Source of the DNA: Brumimicrobium glaciale
Lineage (GTDB): Bacteria; Bacteroidota; Bacteroidia; Flavobacteriales_D; Crocinitomicaceae
Direction: 5' to 3'
Assembly (NCBI RefSeq): GCF_004152935.1
Contig: NZ_SETE01000005.1
Location: 62,001-126,000, forward strand
DNA: 64,000 bases
Made by a program: the position numbers and the translations under genes. Below, piece by piece: positions 44,561 through 54,600 of this stretch; position 1 is the first letter of the stretch; each line of letters opens with the position of its first letter. The notes beneath the pieces were generated by a model that saw only the letters and a program-made list of their open reading frames with translations, made no database searches and was not told where the DNA came from.

Positions 44561-44565
44561 AAGCT

Positions 44566-47500
44566 ATGAGTGTAAATAAACACATCTTTATTTGGTTAAC
44601 GCTACTTGGATTGCTGGTTCCAAACAAGCTTCTTGCACAATTTATCAACACACCAATTACTCTATACCAACAATTCAACGGAAAATACGACTATACAGTA
44701 ATTGGTAACACTCATAATACAGCGGATAATTCTACAAACTCAACATGTCAGTTTTTAACAAGTTCTTCTGCTACTCTAAACCTCAATCCAAACCAGACAA
44801 TAGAAGCAGCATATTTAATTTGGAGTGGTATAAGTGATGGCATGGCCACGTCTGTTTCTTTAAATGGAAATTTGATAACCCCTGATTATACCAATTTAAT
44901 TGCTAGTGGCACACCCCCATTCTCCTTATTTTGGTTTTCTGCTGTCAAAGACATCACTAGTTATGCTCAAAATTTTGGTAACGGAATTTACCAAATCACG
45001 AATTTTGATTTGAATCCATTTACTTCTAGTTATTGTTTTCAGACACTTGACTATTCAGGATGGAATATTATTTTAGTCTATTCTGACAACTCACTACCTA
45101 ATGTTCAAATAAATATTTATGATGGGCTTCAAATCGGTAGTTCTGTTACCTTCCCTGTTAACAACTTGAACGTAACGAATACAAATAATGCCAACATGAC
45201 TTGTCTTTCATGGAACGGCAGTTCAAACATAAATTTTACTCAATCTATTGCAATTAATGGAAATACATTGAGTAATGCGCAAAGCCCCCCAAATAATCCT
45301 TTCAATAGCACAGATAGCTTTACGGGAAGTAACATCAGTTGGAACAGGGATGTAGATTTATTTGACATCAGTGGCTTTATAAATATTGGAGATAATTCTG
45401 CAACAATAGATGTTACTTCTGGTCTTATCCGCTTCATCTCAAACATCATCACTTCTATCCCCTCAGAACTCCCAGACGCCACAATTAATATAGAAACCAT
45501 CACCGGTCAAGACCTCTGCGACAACCAAACTCTATCAATAGATTTCACAGTCCTAAACGTCAACTCCAACGACACTCTACCCCAAGGAACACCCGTTTCA
45601 ATTTTCGCAAACACCAATACATTTCTAGGAACAGTTATCACGCCCTCCGAAATTTTAATTGGAGACAGTTTAGCAATGTCAACTAACGTTACAATTCCAG
45701 CAAATGTTACCAGTCCTTTTGATTTAAGTGTTATTGCCAACCAAGACGCTACTCAATTGGGCGTAATTCAGGAGAGCAATTTAACCAATAATTCAGCAGA
45801 TACAACACTTAGTTTAACAACGGTTATCACTCCAATTTTTGATTCTATTCCGCCTGTTTGTCAAGGAACAAATTTAGTTTTTCCAACTACATCTAACAAC
45901 GGTATTTCAGGAACTTGGTCGCCTACTTTCAATTCTCAAGCAACAACAACCTATACTTTTTCGCCATCAAGTTTATTCTGTGCAGATACAGTTCAACTTA
46001 CCGTGCAAATTGTTCCAGAAATAGTTCCAACATTTACTTTACCAGATTCTATTTGTATCAATGATGCCTTGGTTTTCCCAACAGCTTCCAATAATGGAAT
46101 AGCTGGAGCTTGGTCGCCCGCTTTTGACAACCAAAACACAACAAATTATACTTTTACGCCGGATTCTTCGGGAGTTTCGGCGGGTTGTCCAGTAAGTTTT
46201 CAGCAATTAATTGAGGTTGTTCCACAAAGCATTCCTAGCTTTTCTTTTACAGATTCACTTTGCCCAAATGCTGTTTTTACTTTTCCAACAAGCTCTGACA
46301 ATGGAATAATTGGTACTTGGTCACCAGTATTTGATAATCAATTGACTACCAATTATACTTTTTCTCCTAACAGTAGTAACCTTTCAAATGGCTGCGCAGC
46401 AAGTACTTCAGAAACAATCACAATCATTGATATTGTTAATCCAACTGGAACAGCGCCAGCGAATTTAGTTTTGCAATGTTTTGCTAATGTTCCAGTTGCA
46501 GACATAAACGCAATTACTGATGAAGCAGATAATTGTACAGCAATTCCAACGGTTACTTTTGTTTCTGATGTTTCAAACGGAAATACCTGTCCAGAAATCA
46601 TCACAAGAACTTACAACATTGCAGATGATAACGGAAATGATATTGATGTAATTCAAACCATTATAATCAACGACGATACCGCGCCAACATCAAGTAATAT
46701 TTCAACAATTGTTCAGTGTTTAACAGATGTTCCTGCGGTTGATATTTCTGTAGTTTCAGATGAAGCGGATAACTGCACAGCAAATCCAACAGTTGCTTTT
46801 GTTTCAGAAAGTACAGACGGAAGCTCCTGTAAGGGAGAAATAATTACGAGAATTTACAGCGTTACTGATGATTGCGGAAACAGCATTAATGTTACACATA
46901 CAATTCTTGTAGATTCCTACACGCCAAACTTTACTGTTTCAGGACAAGGAACAACAACTTGTGATGGAAGCGATGGAACAATAACACTTTCAGGATTATC
47001 GCCAAACACAAATTATGAAATGAGTTATAATGGTGGAACGACAAATGCTATCACAACAAATGCAACAGGAGATTACTTAATAACAGGACTTGCAGCAGGT
47101 TCTTACACAAACTACACTGTTTCAGATGCAGATTGTCCAGCTTGCACATCTACAGAAAATGTTTCCATCAACATTAACGACCCAACAGCTGCAATTATTA
47201 ACGCTGGACCAGATCAGCAATATTGCGAAGGTGAAACCATCGTTTTAAATGCAATAAACCCTGAAAATGCGAACATCACTTGGAATAACGGGATAACGGA
47301 TGGCGTTGGATTTATTCAACCCGTCGGCACAACTTTTTATACCATTACCGCAGAAAGAGTAAATTGTTTTTCTTCAGATCAAATGAGTATCACGGTTTCT
47401 CCAGCAATTACAGACATTACTTGTCCGGGAGATTTAACAGCTTCATGTAACATTTCAGAACAAGCACCTTACGCGGATTTTAATGCTTTTATAGCTGCTG

Positions 47501-49662
47501 GAGGTTCTGCAACAATTCCAGTTGGTGGTATAATTGATTCAGCCTCATTTACTTTATTGAGTGAAGTTTCTGATGGAATAACTTGTCCAGAAACAATTAC
47601 AAGAACTTATCAAATAGCAGATACTTGTGGAGTGACGCTTTCATGTACGCAAAATATCGTAATTAGCGAAATAATTTTACCAACAGGGACAGCGCCGAAT
47701 GATACGCTAGTTCAATGTATCGGAGATGTTCCAATTGTAGATGTTAACTCAATCACAGATGAAACTGATAATTGTTCTGCTATTCCAATTGTGACGCACA
47801 TTAGCGATGTTTCAGATGGGAATACTTGTCCTGAAGTAATAACCAGAACTTACAACATTGAGGACAAATGTGGAAACAACATTGATGTGGTTCAAACCAT
47901 TACGATTAACGACGATATTCTACCAACAGCGAGTAATCCCGATACAATATTTGTAGATTGTTTGGTTGATGTTCCTCTAGCAGATATTACAGAAGTAACC
48001 GACGAAGCAGATAATTGTACCGTAAATCCAACGGTAGCTTTTGTTTCAGAAAGTACAGATGCAAATACTTGTAATGGCGAAGAAATCACGCGTATTTATA
48101 GCATTACTGATGATTGCGGAAACATTATTGATGTAACTCAAATCATTGTGATTGAGGTGTATAATCCAGTTTTTACGGTGTCGAGCACAAATCCAACTAC
48201 ATGTCTTGGAAACGAAGGAACAATTACACTTTCAGGATTAGCTCCTTCTGCTATTTATGAACTAAATTATAATGGTGGAGCGATAATTTCAATCACAACT
48301 AATACTGCTGGAGAATACACAATAACAGGACTTGTTGAAGGAACTTATACCGGATTTACTGTTACTGAAGGAACGTGTTTAACGTGTAGTACAACAGAAA
48401 ATGTAACAATGACTTTAACAGATCCTCTTCCACCAATAGTTGATGCTGGAGCTGACTTTGAAGAATGTGAAGCTGAAACTATAACTTTAACAGCGAGTAA
48501 TCCTGATACAGCAAATATCTCTTGGGACAATGGAGTAGTGGACGGCGTTGGTTTTATTCCACCAGTTGGAACAACAATTTATACCGTTACTGCGGAAAAG
48601 TTCAATTGTTTTTCTACAGATGATGTTCAAGTTACTATAAATCCATTACCGATTGTGAATGCAGGAAATGATTTTACAGTTTGTGACGGTGATGAAGCTA
48701 CTCTGTCTGGAAGTGGGGCAGATACTTATGTTTGGGACAATGGAGTTATCGATGGAGTTCCATTTACTCCTTCATTAGGAACAGTAACTTATACTGTAAT
48801 TGGGACATCTATTTTTGGATGTACAGCTTCAGATCAAGTTGATGTTGACGTTATAATTTCTCCAGATGTATCTTTTGTAGCGGATAGAACAATAGGTTGC
48901 GCACCGCAAGAAGTTAACTTTATTAGTACATCACCTGGTGTTTCAAATAAATGTATTTATACTATAAATGGAGGTGAACAAATTTCAGGATGTAATGTAA
49001 ATCACATTTTTACAGAAGCAGGTTGTTATGATATCAATTTACAAGTGGAATTAACAAATGGTTGTGTCGATGATTTAACAAAAACGAAATTCATCTGCAT
49101 CGATGACTATCCAGTTGCTGATTTCACAGTGAATCCAAAAGAGCTAACCAGTATTTATAATATTGCTGATTTCACAAATGAATCGACAGGAGCTACAGAT
49201 TACGACTGGAGTTTTGGAGACGAGAATTTCAGTAATGCGACAGATCCAAGTCATGAATATTCAGTTGATTCTATTGGTCAAAAGTATACTTTCGGAGTAG
49301 AACTTATAGCATACAGCAACTTAGGTTGTCCAGATACAGCAAAATTAGATCTCCCATTCTTTGAAGAATTGATCTACTATATTCCGAATGCGTTTACACC
49401 AGATGGAAATCAGTATAACGAAACATTTAAACCGATTTTCACAACAGGATTCGATCCAATGGAATACAATTTAAAAATCTTTAATCGTTGGGGAGAAGTA
49501 GTATTTGAAAGTAACGATGCAGCAATTGGATGGGACGGAACTTATGGAACGAATAGCTATAAGTTTGCGCCGTCGGGTGCTTATGTTTGGAGAATTAATT
49601 TCAAAAAAGCAAGAAATAAAGATAGAGTTGAAATCGTTGGAAGTGTTAGTTTACTACGTTAA
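44566..49662 (+). CDS. Giant T9SS type B surface protein (CHU_C), copy 1
   Basis: A 1698-residue secreted protein. The signal peptide is at residues 1-25 (ending LLAQ), chosen with the ATG at 44566 over the upstream ATG at 44530. The N-terminal 290 residues form a beta-rich domain (LYQQFNGKYDYTVIGNTHN). Then come Ig-like repeats of the type PTCP/NGNTCPEIITRTYNI with many Asp/Asn (HYR-like, possibly calcium-binding), a metal-like DGGTTN region, and a PKD domain (YDWSFGDENFSNATDPSHEY). The last 90 residues (YYIPNAFTPDGNQYNETF and IFNRWGEVVFES) are the gliding-motility-associated CHU_C domain, the type B T9SS signal. A giant adhesin or surface fibre is the likely role. Confidence 0.9.
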   Translation: MSVNKHIFIWLTLLGLLVPNKLLAQFINTPITLYQQFNGKYDYTVIGNTHNTADNSTNSTCQFLTSSSATLNLNPNQTIEAAYLIWSGISDGMATSVSLNGNLITPDYTNLIASGTPPFSLFWFSAVKDITSYAQNFGNGIYQITNFDLNPFTSSYCFQTLDYSGWNIILVYSDNSLPNVQINIYDGLQIGSSVTFPVNNLNVTNTNNANMTCLSWNGSSNINFTQSIAINGNTLSNAQSPPNNPFNSTDSFTGSNISWNRDVDLFDISGFINIGDNSATIDVTSGLIRFISNIITSIPSELPDATINIETITGQDLCDNQTLSIDFTVLNVNSNDTLPQGTPVSIFANTNTFLGTVITPSEILIGDSLAMSTNVTIPANVTSPFDLSVIANQDATQLGVIQESNLTNNSADTTLSLTTVITPIFDSIPPVCQGTNLVFPTTSNNGISGTWSPTFNSQATTTYTFSPSSLFCADTVQLTVQIVPEIVPTFTLPDSICINDALVFPTASNNGIAGAWSPAFDNQNTTNYTFTPDSSGVSAGCPVSFQQLIEVVPQSIPSFSFTDSLCPNAVFTFPTSSDNGIIGTWSPVFDNQLTTNYTFSPNSSNLSNGCAASTSETITIIDIVNPTGTAPANLVLQCFANVPVADINAITDEADNCTAIPTVTFVSDVSNGNTCPEIITRTYNIADDNGNDIDVIQTIIINDDTAPTSSNISTIVQCLTDVPAVDISVVSDEADNCTANPTVAFVSESTDGSSCKGEIITRIYSVTDDCGNSINVTHTILVDSYTPNFTVSGQGTTTCDGSDGTITLSGLSPNTNYEMSYNGGTTNAITTNATGDYLITGLAAGSYTNYTVSDADCPACTSTENVSININDPTAAIINAGPDQQYCEGETIVLNAINPENANITWNNGITDGVGFIQPVGTTFYTITAERVNCFSSDQMSITVSPAITDITCPGDLTASCNISEQAPYADFNAFIAAGGSATIPVGGIIDSASFTLLSEVSDGITCPETITRTYQIADTCGVTLSCTQNIVISEIILPTGTAPNDTLVQCIGDVPIVDVNSITDETDNCSAIPIVTHISDVSDGNTCPEVITRTYNIEDKCGNNIDVVQTITINDDILPTASNPDTIFVDCLVDVPLADITEVTDEADNCTVNPTVAFVSESTDANTCNGEEITRIYSITDDCGNIIDVTQIIVIEVYNPVFTVSSTNPTTCLGNEGTITLSGLAPSAIYELNYNGGAIISITTNTAGEYTITGLVEGTYTGFTVTEGTCLTCSTTENVTMTLTDPLPPIVDAGADFEECEAETITLTASNPDTANISWDNGVVDGVGFIPPVGTTIYTVTAEKFNCFSTDDVQVTINPLPIVNAGNDFTVCDGDEATLSGSGADTYVWDNGVIDGVPFTPSLGTVTYTVIGTSIFGCTASDQVDVDVIISPDVSFVADRTIGCAPQEVNFISTSPGVSNKCIYTINGGEQISGCNVNHIFTEAGCYDINLQVELTNGCVDDLTKTKFICIDDYPVADFTVNPKELTSIYNIADFTNESTGATDYDWSFGDENFSNATDPSHEYSVDSIGQKYTFGVELIAYSNLGCPDTAKLDLPFFEELIYYIPNAFTPDGNQYNETFKPIFTTGFDPMEYNLKIFNRWGEVVFESNDAAIGWDGTYGTNSYKFAPSGAYVWRINFKKARNKDRVEIVGSVSLLR

Positions 49663-50011
49663 ATAATGAAAAATGAAAAATATTGAATGGTGAATTTTTT
49701 AATCATTGAATTTTTCAATCCTTGAATCCTTTGAATCCTTTGAATTATTAGGTATGAGATTTGACTATTCGCTTCAGGTATCAATATCGCGTTAATCAAT
49801 GATTTGACCATTATTGAATTTTCAATTATCAAGAAAAAACCTCCAAAAGTCTAAACTCTCAGAGATTTTTAATAAAAAATCGAACGACCAACCGTTATCA
49901 GATAAAAATTAACTAAAGAGCTTTGTAGTATTCACCGCAAATAACCACCTCTATCGCGTTAATAATTAAACAACTTGTCCGACCCCTGGCGGATTAATAA
50001 TTAACCATTAT
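49663..50011. other. Spacer with duplicated repeat pieces, no gene
   Basis: No gene is seen. The segment repeats pieces of the corresponding spacer at 42659-42845: the AAAAAACCTCCAAAAGT hairpin arm, CGCAAATAACCACCTCTATC and CGCGTTAATAATTAAAC. It also contains the unusual GC-rich GTCCGACCCCTGGCGG near 49978, and GAATCCTTTGAATCC repeats near 49725-49745. Confidence 0.65.
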
Positions 50012-51493
50012 CTATCTAACAATCATTCGTTTAGACATAATTTCCTGTCCATTTCTTGTAAGGCTGTAAATAAACATTCCTTTACCAATTTCAGATGCCA
50101 AAATCGTAATTTCACCTTTGTTTTCATTAATTGGGTAATCCTTCACAAATCCACCATTTAAGTTGAAAATAGTAATTGAAGCTTGTTCAACATTAGGCGC
50201 TAATTGGTAGCGAATTACGGTTCTATCATTGAATGGATTAGGTATGTTTTGCTCCATTGAGTAATCCGAAACCTCACGGCTGTCTTGAACTAAGCTTTCT
50301 CTTATTTTGTCGTTGGCTTTGTATTCTGCCAATTCTTCTCTAATATCAACCAATTCACTGTTCAATTCTTGAATACCAGCCGTTAAAACAGAAATTAGCC
50401 CAGTGTAGTTAATGGCTTTGTAAGAAATATCAGAAACTATTTTACCGTCTTCATCAAAAACTGGTTGAGTCACATCTTTGGTTAATTCTGGGAATACTTC
50501 TGCCATTTCTTGAGAAACAAAACCATGTTGATTTGTCTCAGGAAGTGCAATTCCTTCTGTTTTGTTGAACGTATATGTAACAGGACGCAACAAAGCAATT
50601 CTTTCGAGTGCGCTTTTTTCATTATTGATGTTTTGTTTTAATTTTTCATCAGAAACAGTAAAAGTACCTGCCGTTACAAGAACGTCTCCATTAAAATAAC
50701 CTGCATGACGATTACTACCTGATAGTTGAGCATCTCCATAAATTGCAGCACTAAACTGGGTGTTTGTATTTGTTGTTGATCTGACACCAATTGAATTTAG
50801 TGAACTAGCCACTTCTGTTCTAATACCTATTGAGCTTTCTCCTCCAACACAATCGATAATCATTCCATTACCATTGTTCGAACCATGCTCCACCCGAATT
50901 GCTGCTCCTATATTATTACCTGTTGTCGAATTTGAATTTTGATTTCTAATACTCAAACCTATTTGCCCTCGTGTAAGAATACCTACCTCAGGGGAATTAG
51001 CATTATCTAGAAATGGATTTCCTAAATTAACTATATCCCCAAAATATGTATTACCTTGAAGTGGAGACATAGAAGCTACTAAGACATTTGTACCAGGACT
51101 ACCTGAGCTACCTAAACTAGTTCCTACACGAAACTCTAGAAATCCAGCAGTTGGTCCACCACTATGAACCCATTCAATACGTGGCTTATTAGGAGCTGCA
51201 CTTGTATAACCCATTGTTAAACCTTTCTTGAATTGTTGAAAACGTAAGCCATAAAAATCTTGAGTACCAGCAGTAATCTTTCCTAAAGCAAACCAGTCCT
51301 CATCAAAATTAAAGCTGGTCCCACTTTGTAATTGTGTTACTAGGCCCGGTTTAAAACGAAAGATTTCACCATTAAGCTGTGTTATTCCAGTATTGTTATA
51401 TGTTTCTACTGGGCCTTCCGATAAATTGTCTTGGGCTTTTAAAATCGTCATGGTTGAAACCAATAGGCATAACACTAAAATTTGCTTTTTCAT
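50012..51493 (-). CDS. S74 tail-fibre-like protein with T9SS tail, copy 2
   Basis: A paralogue of the protein at 42846-44441, 493 residues with the start at MKKQILVLCLLVSTM. The signal peptide ends near LKAQ. It shares the S74 region (LKQNINNEKSALERI, HGFVSQEMAEVFPE) and the sorting domain with almost the same sequence (PNPFNDRTVIRYQLAPNVEQ). The coiled coil is shorter and the N-terminal fibre part differs, as in fast-evolving surface proteins. The upstream ATG eight codons earlier was not used because the signal peptide begins at the internal ATG. Confidence 0.85.
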   Translation of the reverse strand: MKKQILVLCLLVSTMTILKAQDNLSEGPVETYNNTGITQLNGEIFRFKPGLVTQLQSGTSFNFDEDWFALGKITAGTQDFYGLRFQQFKKGLTMGYTSAAPNKPRIEWVHSGGPTAGFLEFRVGTSLGSSGSPGTNVLVASMSPLQGNTYFGDIVNLGNPFLDNANSPEVGILTRGQIGLSIRNQNSNSTTGNNIGAAIRVEHGSNNGNGMIIDCVGGESSIGIRTEVASSLNSIGVRSTTNTNTQFSAAIYGDAQLSGSNRHAGYFNGDVLVTAGTFTVSDEKLKQNINNEKSALERIALLRPVTYTFNKTEGIALPETNQHGFVSQEMAEVFPELTKDVTQPVFDEDGKIVSDISYKAINYTGLISVLTAGIQELNSELVDIREELAEYKANDKIRESLVQDSREVSDYSMEQNIPNPFNDRTVIRYQLAPNVEQASITIFNLNGGFVKDYPINENKGEITILASEIGKGMFIYSLTRNGQEIMSKRMIVR

Positions 51494-51526
51494 AATATAA
51501 TAGTTTTGATAAGTCATAAATCTACT

Positions 51527-51537
51527 AAAAAAAAAAA
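51527..51537. other. 11-nt poly-A tract in divergent promoter region
   Basis: A run of 11 to 12 A lies 34-44 bp upstream of the second S74 start codon, in the same position as the run at 44476-44487. Exact length within the run could be misread by one base. Confidence 0.65.
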
Positions 51538-51610
51538 TGACTAATCAAAATAATCTGATGTTTATTTTTGCTTTAAGTTTTCTATATTTGCGAATACTGA
51601 AAGTTTTCCT

Positions 51611-51618
51611 TATTTTTG
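51611..51618 (+). promoter_or_regulatory. Putative -7 element giving a leaderless start, copy 2
   Basis: TATTTTTG ends 5 bp before the ATG at 51624, exactly as at 44553-44560. The two promoters are therefore copies of one architecture. Confidence 0.5.
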
Positions 51619-51623
51619 AAACT

Positions 51624-54600
51624 ATGAAAAAGTCAAAAAACATAGTTCTATGGGCATTGCTCTTTTCATTGATTATCTCGAACAATTTATTTTCTCAGTT
51701 TACTACACCCTTAACACTTTATAAGCAATTCAATGGGCAATATGATTACACAGTAATAGGTAACACCCACAATGTCTTGGATAATTGGCAAACTCCCAAT
51801 CCACCATGCCAATTGCTAACGAACTCAAGCGCAACATTGAATTTAACCACTAACCAATCTATTGAAGCTGCCTATTTAATCTGGAGTGGAGTTAAAGATG
51901 GTGTTGGAACAACTGTTACCCTAAACGGAAATCTTCAAACCCCAGATATCATTAATACCACGAATGTAAGTGGTCCTAGTAGCAACCCTAGACTATATTT
52001 TTCAGCGGTAAAAGATATTACAACCTATGCTCAAATTACTGGTAACGGCCTTTATAACATTAGCAACTTCGACCTAAATCCTTTCCTCCCGAGTTATTGT
52101 TCAAATGCTATTTACTATTCAGGATGGAATATTGTAGTGGTCTACTCTGAAACTTCACTTCCAAGTGTACAACTAAACATCTATGATGGACTGGAAACCT
52201 TGGGCCTTAGTCCCGTAACTCCTATCAGCTTCTCAATAAACAACTTAAATGTAACAAATACAAATAATGCTACTATGACCTGTCTTTCTTGGAATGGAAG
52301 TGCGAATAAATTTTTAGGAGAATGGATTACAATCAATGGAGATACTTTAAGTAACATACAAAGCCCTGCCAATAACCCATTCAATAGTACAGATAGCTTT
52401 TCAGGAAGCAATACGAGTTGGAATAGGGATGTTGATAAATTTGATATTAGCAATTCTATCAATATTGGAGATATTTCTGCGACAATAGGTGCAAGGTCTA
52501 ATCGTTTTCGCTTTATTTCAAACATTATCACATCCATCCCCTCAGAACTCCCAGACGCCACAGTCACCTTCAACACCATCACAGGTCAAGAACTTTGTGA
52601 AAACCAAACCCTTGCAATAGATTTTACCGTTCTCAATGTCAACTCTAACGACACCTTACCTCAAGGAACTCCCATTTCAATTTATGCAAATAACACTATT
52701 TTTCTAGGAACATTTTTAACACCATCTGAAATTTTTATTGGAGACAGTTTAGCAATGTCAACAAGCGTAACAATTCCAGCAAATGTTACCAGTCCTTTTA
52801 CATTAAGTGTTATTGCCAACCAAGATGCCACTCAATTGGGCGTTATTCCAGAGAGTAATTTCTTAAATAATTCTGCAGACACAACGCTTAATTTAATAAC
52901 GGTTACAGTTCCAATTTTTGATTCTATTCAACCAGTTTGTCAAGGAACAAATTTAGTTTTGCCAACTACATCTAACAACAGTATTTCAGGAACTTGGGCG
53001 CCAGCTTTCAATTCTCAAGCAACAACAACCTATACTTTTTCGCCATCAAGTTTATTCTGTGCAGATACAGTTCAACTTACCGTGCAAATTGTTCCAGAAA
53101 TAGTTCCAACATTTAATTTACCAGATTCTATTTGCATAAATGATGCACTTGTTTTACCAACAGTTTCCAATAATGGAGTTGCTGGTTCTTGGTCGCCTGC
53201 TTTTGATAATCAAAACACAACAACTTATACTTTTTCGTCAGATTCTTCGGGCGTTTCGGCGGGTTGTCCAGTAAATTTTCAGCAATTAATTGAGGTTATT
53301 TCGCAAACTATTCCTAGTTTTTCTTTTACAGATTCACTTTGCCCAAGTGCTGTTTTTACTTTGCCCACAAACTCTGATAATGGCATTTTAGGAACTTGGT
53401 CGCCAGCGTTTGACAATCAAACAACTACCAATTATACATTTACACCAAATTTCAGCAATCTTTCAAATGCTTGTGCAGCGAGTAAAGCAGAAACAATTAC
53501 AATCATTGATATTGTAGACCCAACAGGAACAGCACCTGCAAATTTGACTTTGCAATGTGTTGGAAGTGTTCCTCTTCCAGATGTAAATTCAATTACTGAT
53601 GAAGCAGATAATTGTACTTCAATTCCAACGGTTACTTTTGTTTCAGATGTTTCAGATGGAAACACCTGCCCCGAAATCATCACAAGAACCTACAATATTG
53701 CAGATGATAATGGAAATGACATTGATGTCATTCAAACGATTACAATTAATGACAATACAGCTCCAACAGCGAGTAATATTTCAACAACTGTTCAATGTTT
53801 AACGGATGTTCCGATTGATGATATCGCAGTTGTGACAGATGAGGCTGACAATTGTACAGCGAATCCAATAGTCGCTTTTGTTTCAGAAAGTACTAATGGA
53901 AATTCATGTAACGGAGAAATAATTACACGCATTTATAGCGTAACAGATGATTGCGGAAACAGCATTAATGTTACACATACTATTCTTGTAGATTCTTACA
54001 CACCAAACTTCACCGTTTCAGGACAAGGAACAAATTCTTGCAATGGAACGGATGGAGAAATTACGCTTTCTGGACTTTCTCCAAACACAAATTATGAAAT
54101 GAGTTTTGATGGTGGAACAACAAATCCAATCACAACAAATGCAACAGGAGATTACGTAATAACAGGACTTCCAGCAGGTTCTTACACAAACTACACTGTT
54201 TCAGATGCAGATTGTCCAACTTGTACCTCAACAGAAAATGTTTCCATTAATATCAATGATCCAACCGCTGCAATTATTAATGCTGGTCCAGATCAGCAAT
54301 ATTGCGAAGGTGAAACCATCATTTTAAATGCAATTAATCCTGAAAATGCGAATATCACTTGGAATAACGGAATTACTGACGGCCTTGGATTTATTCAACC
54401 CGTTGGCACAACTTTTTATACCATTACCGCAGAAAGAGTAAACTGTTTTTCTTCAGATCAAATGAGTATTACAGTTTCACCAGCGATTACAGATATTACT
54501 TGTCCAGGAGATTTAACAGCTTCGTGTGATATTTCAGAACAAGCGCCTTATTCTGATTTTAGCGCATTTATAGCAGCTGGAGGTTCTGCAACAATTCCAG

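Noticed and set aside
44530-44565. Upstream start codon of the first giant protein
   Set aside because: The 12 extra residues would precede the signal peptide, and the -7 promoter lies inside them. The ATG at 44566 is better.
51537-51623. Upstream start codon of the second giant protein
   Set aside because: The longer form would add 29 residues before the signal peptide and overlap the poly-A tract and promoter.
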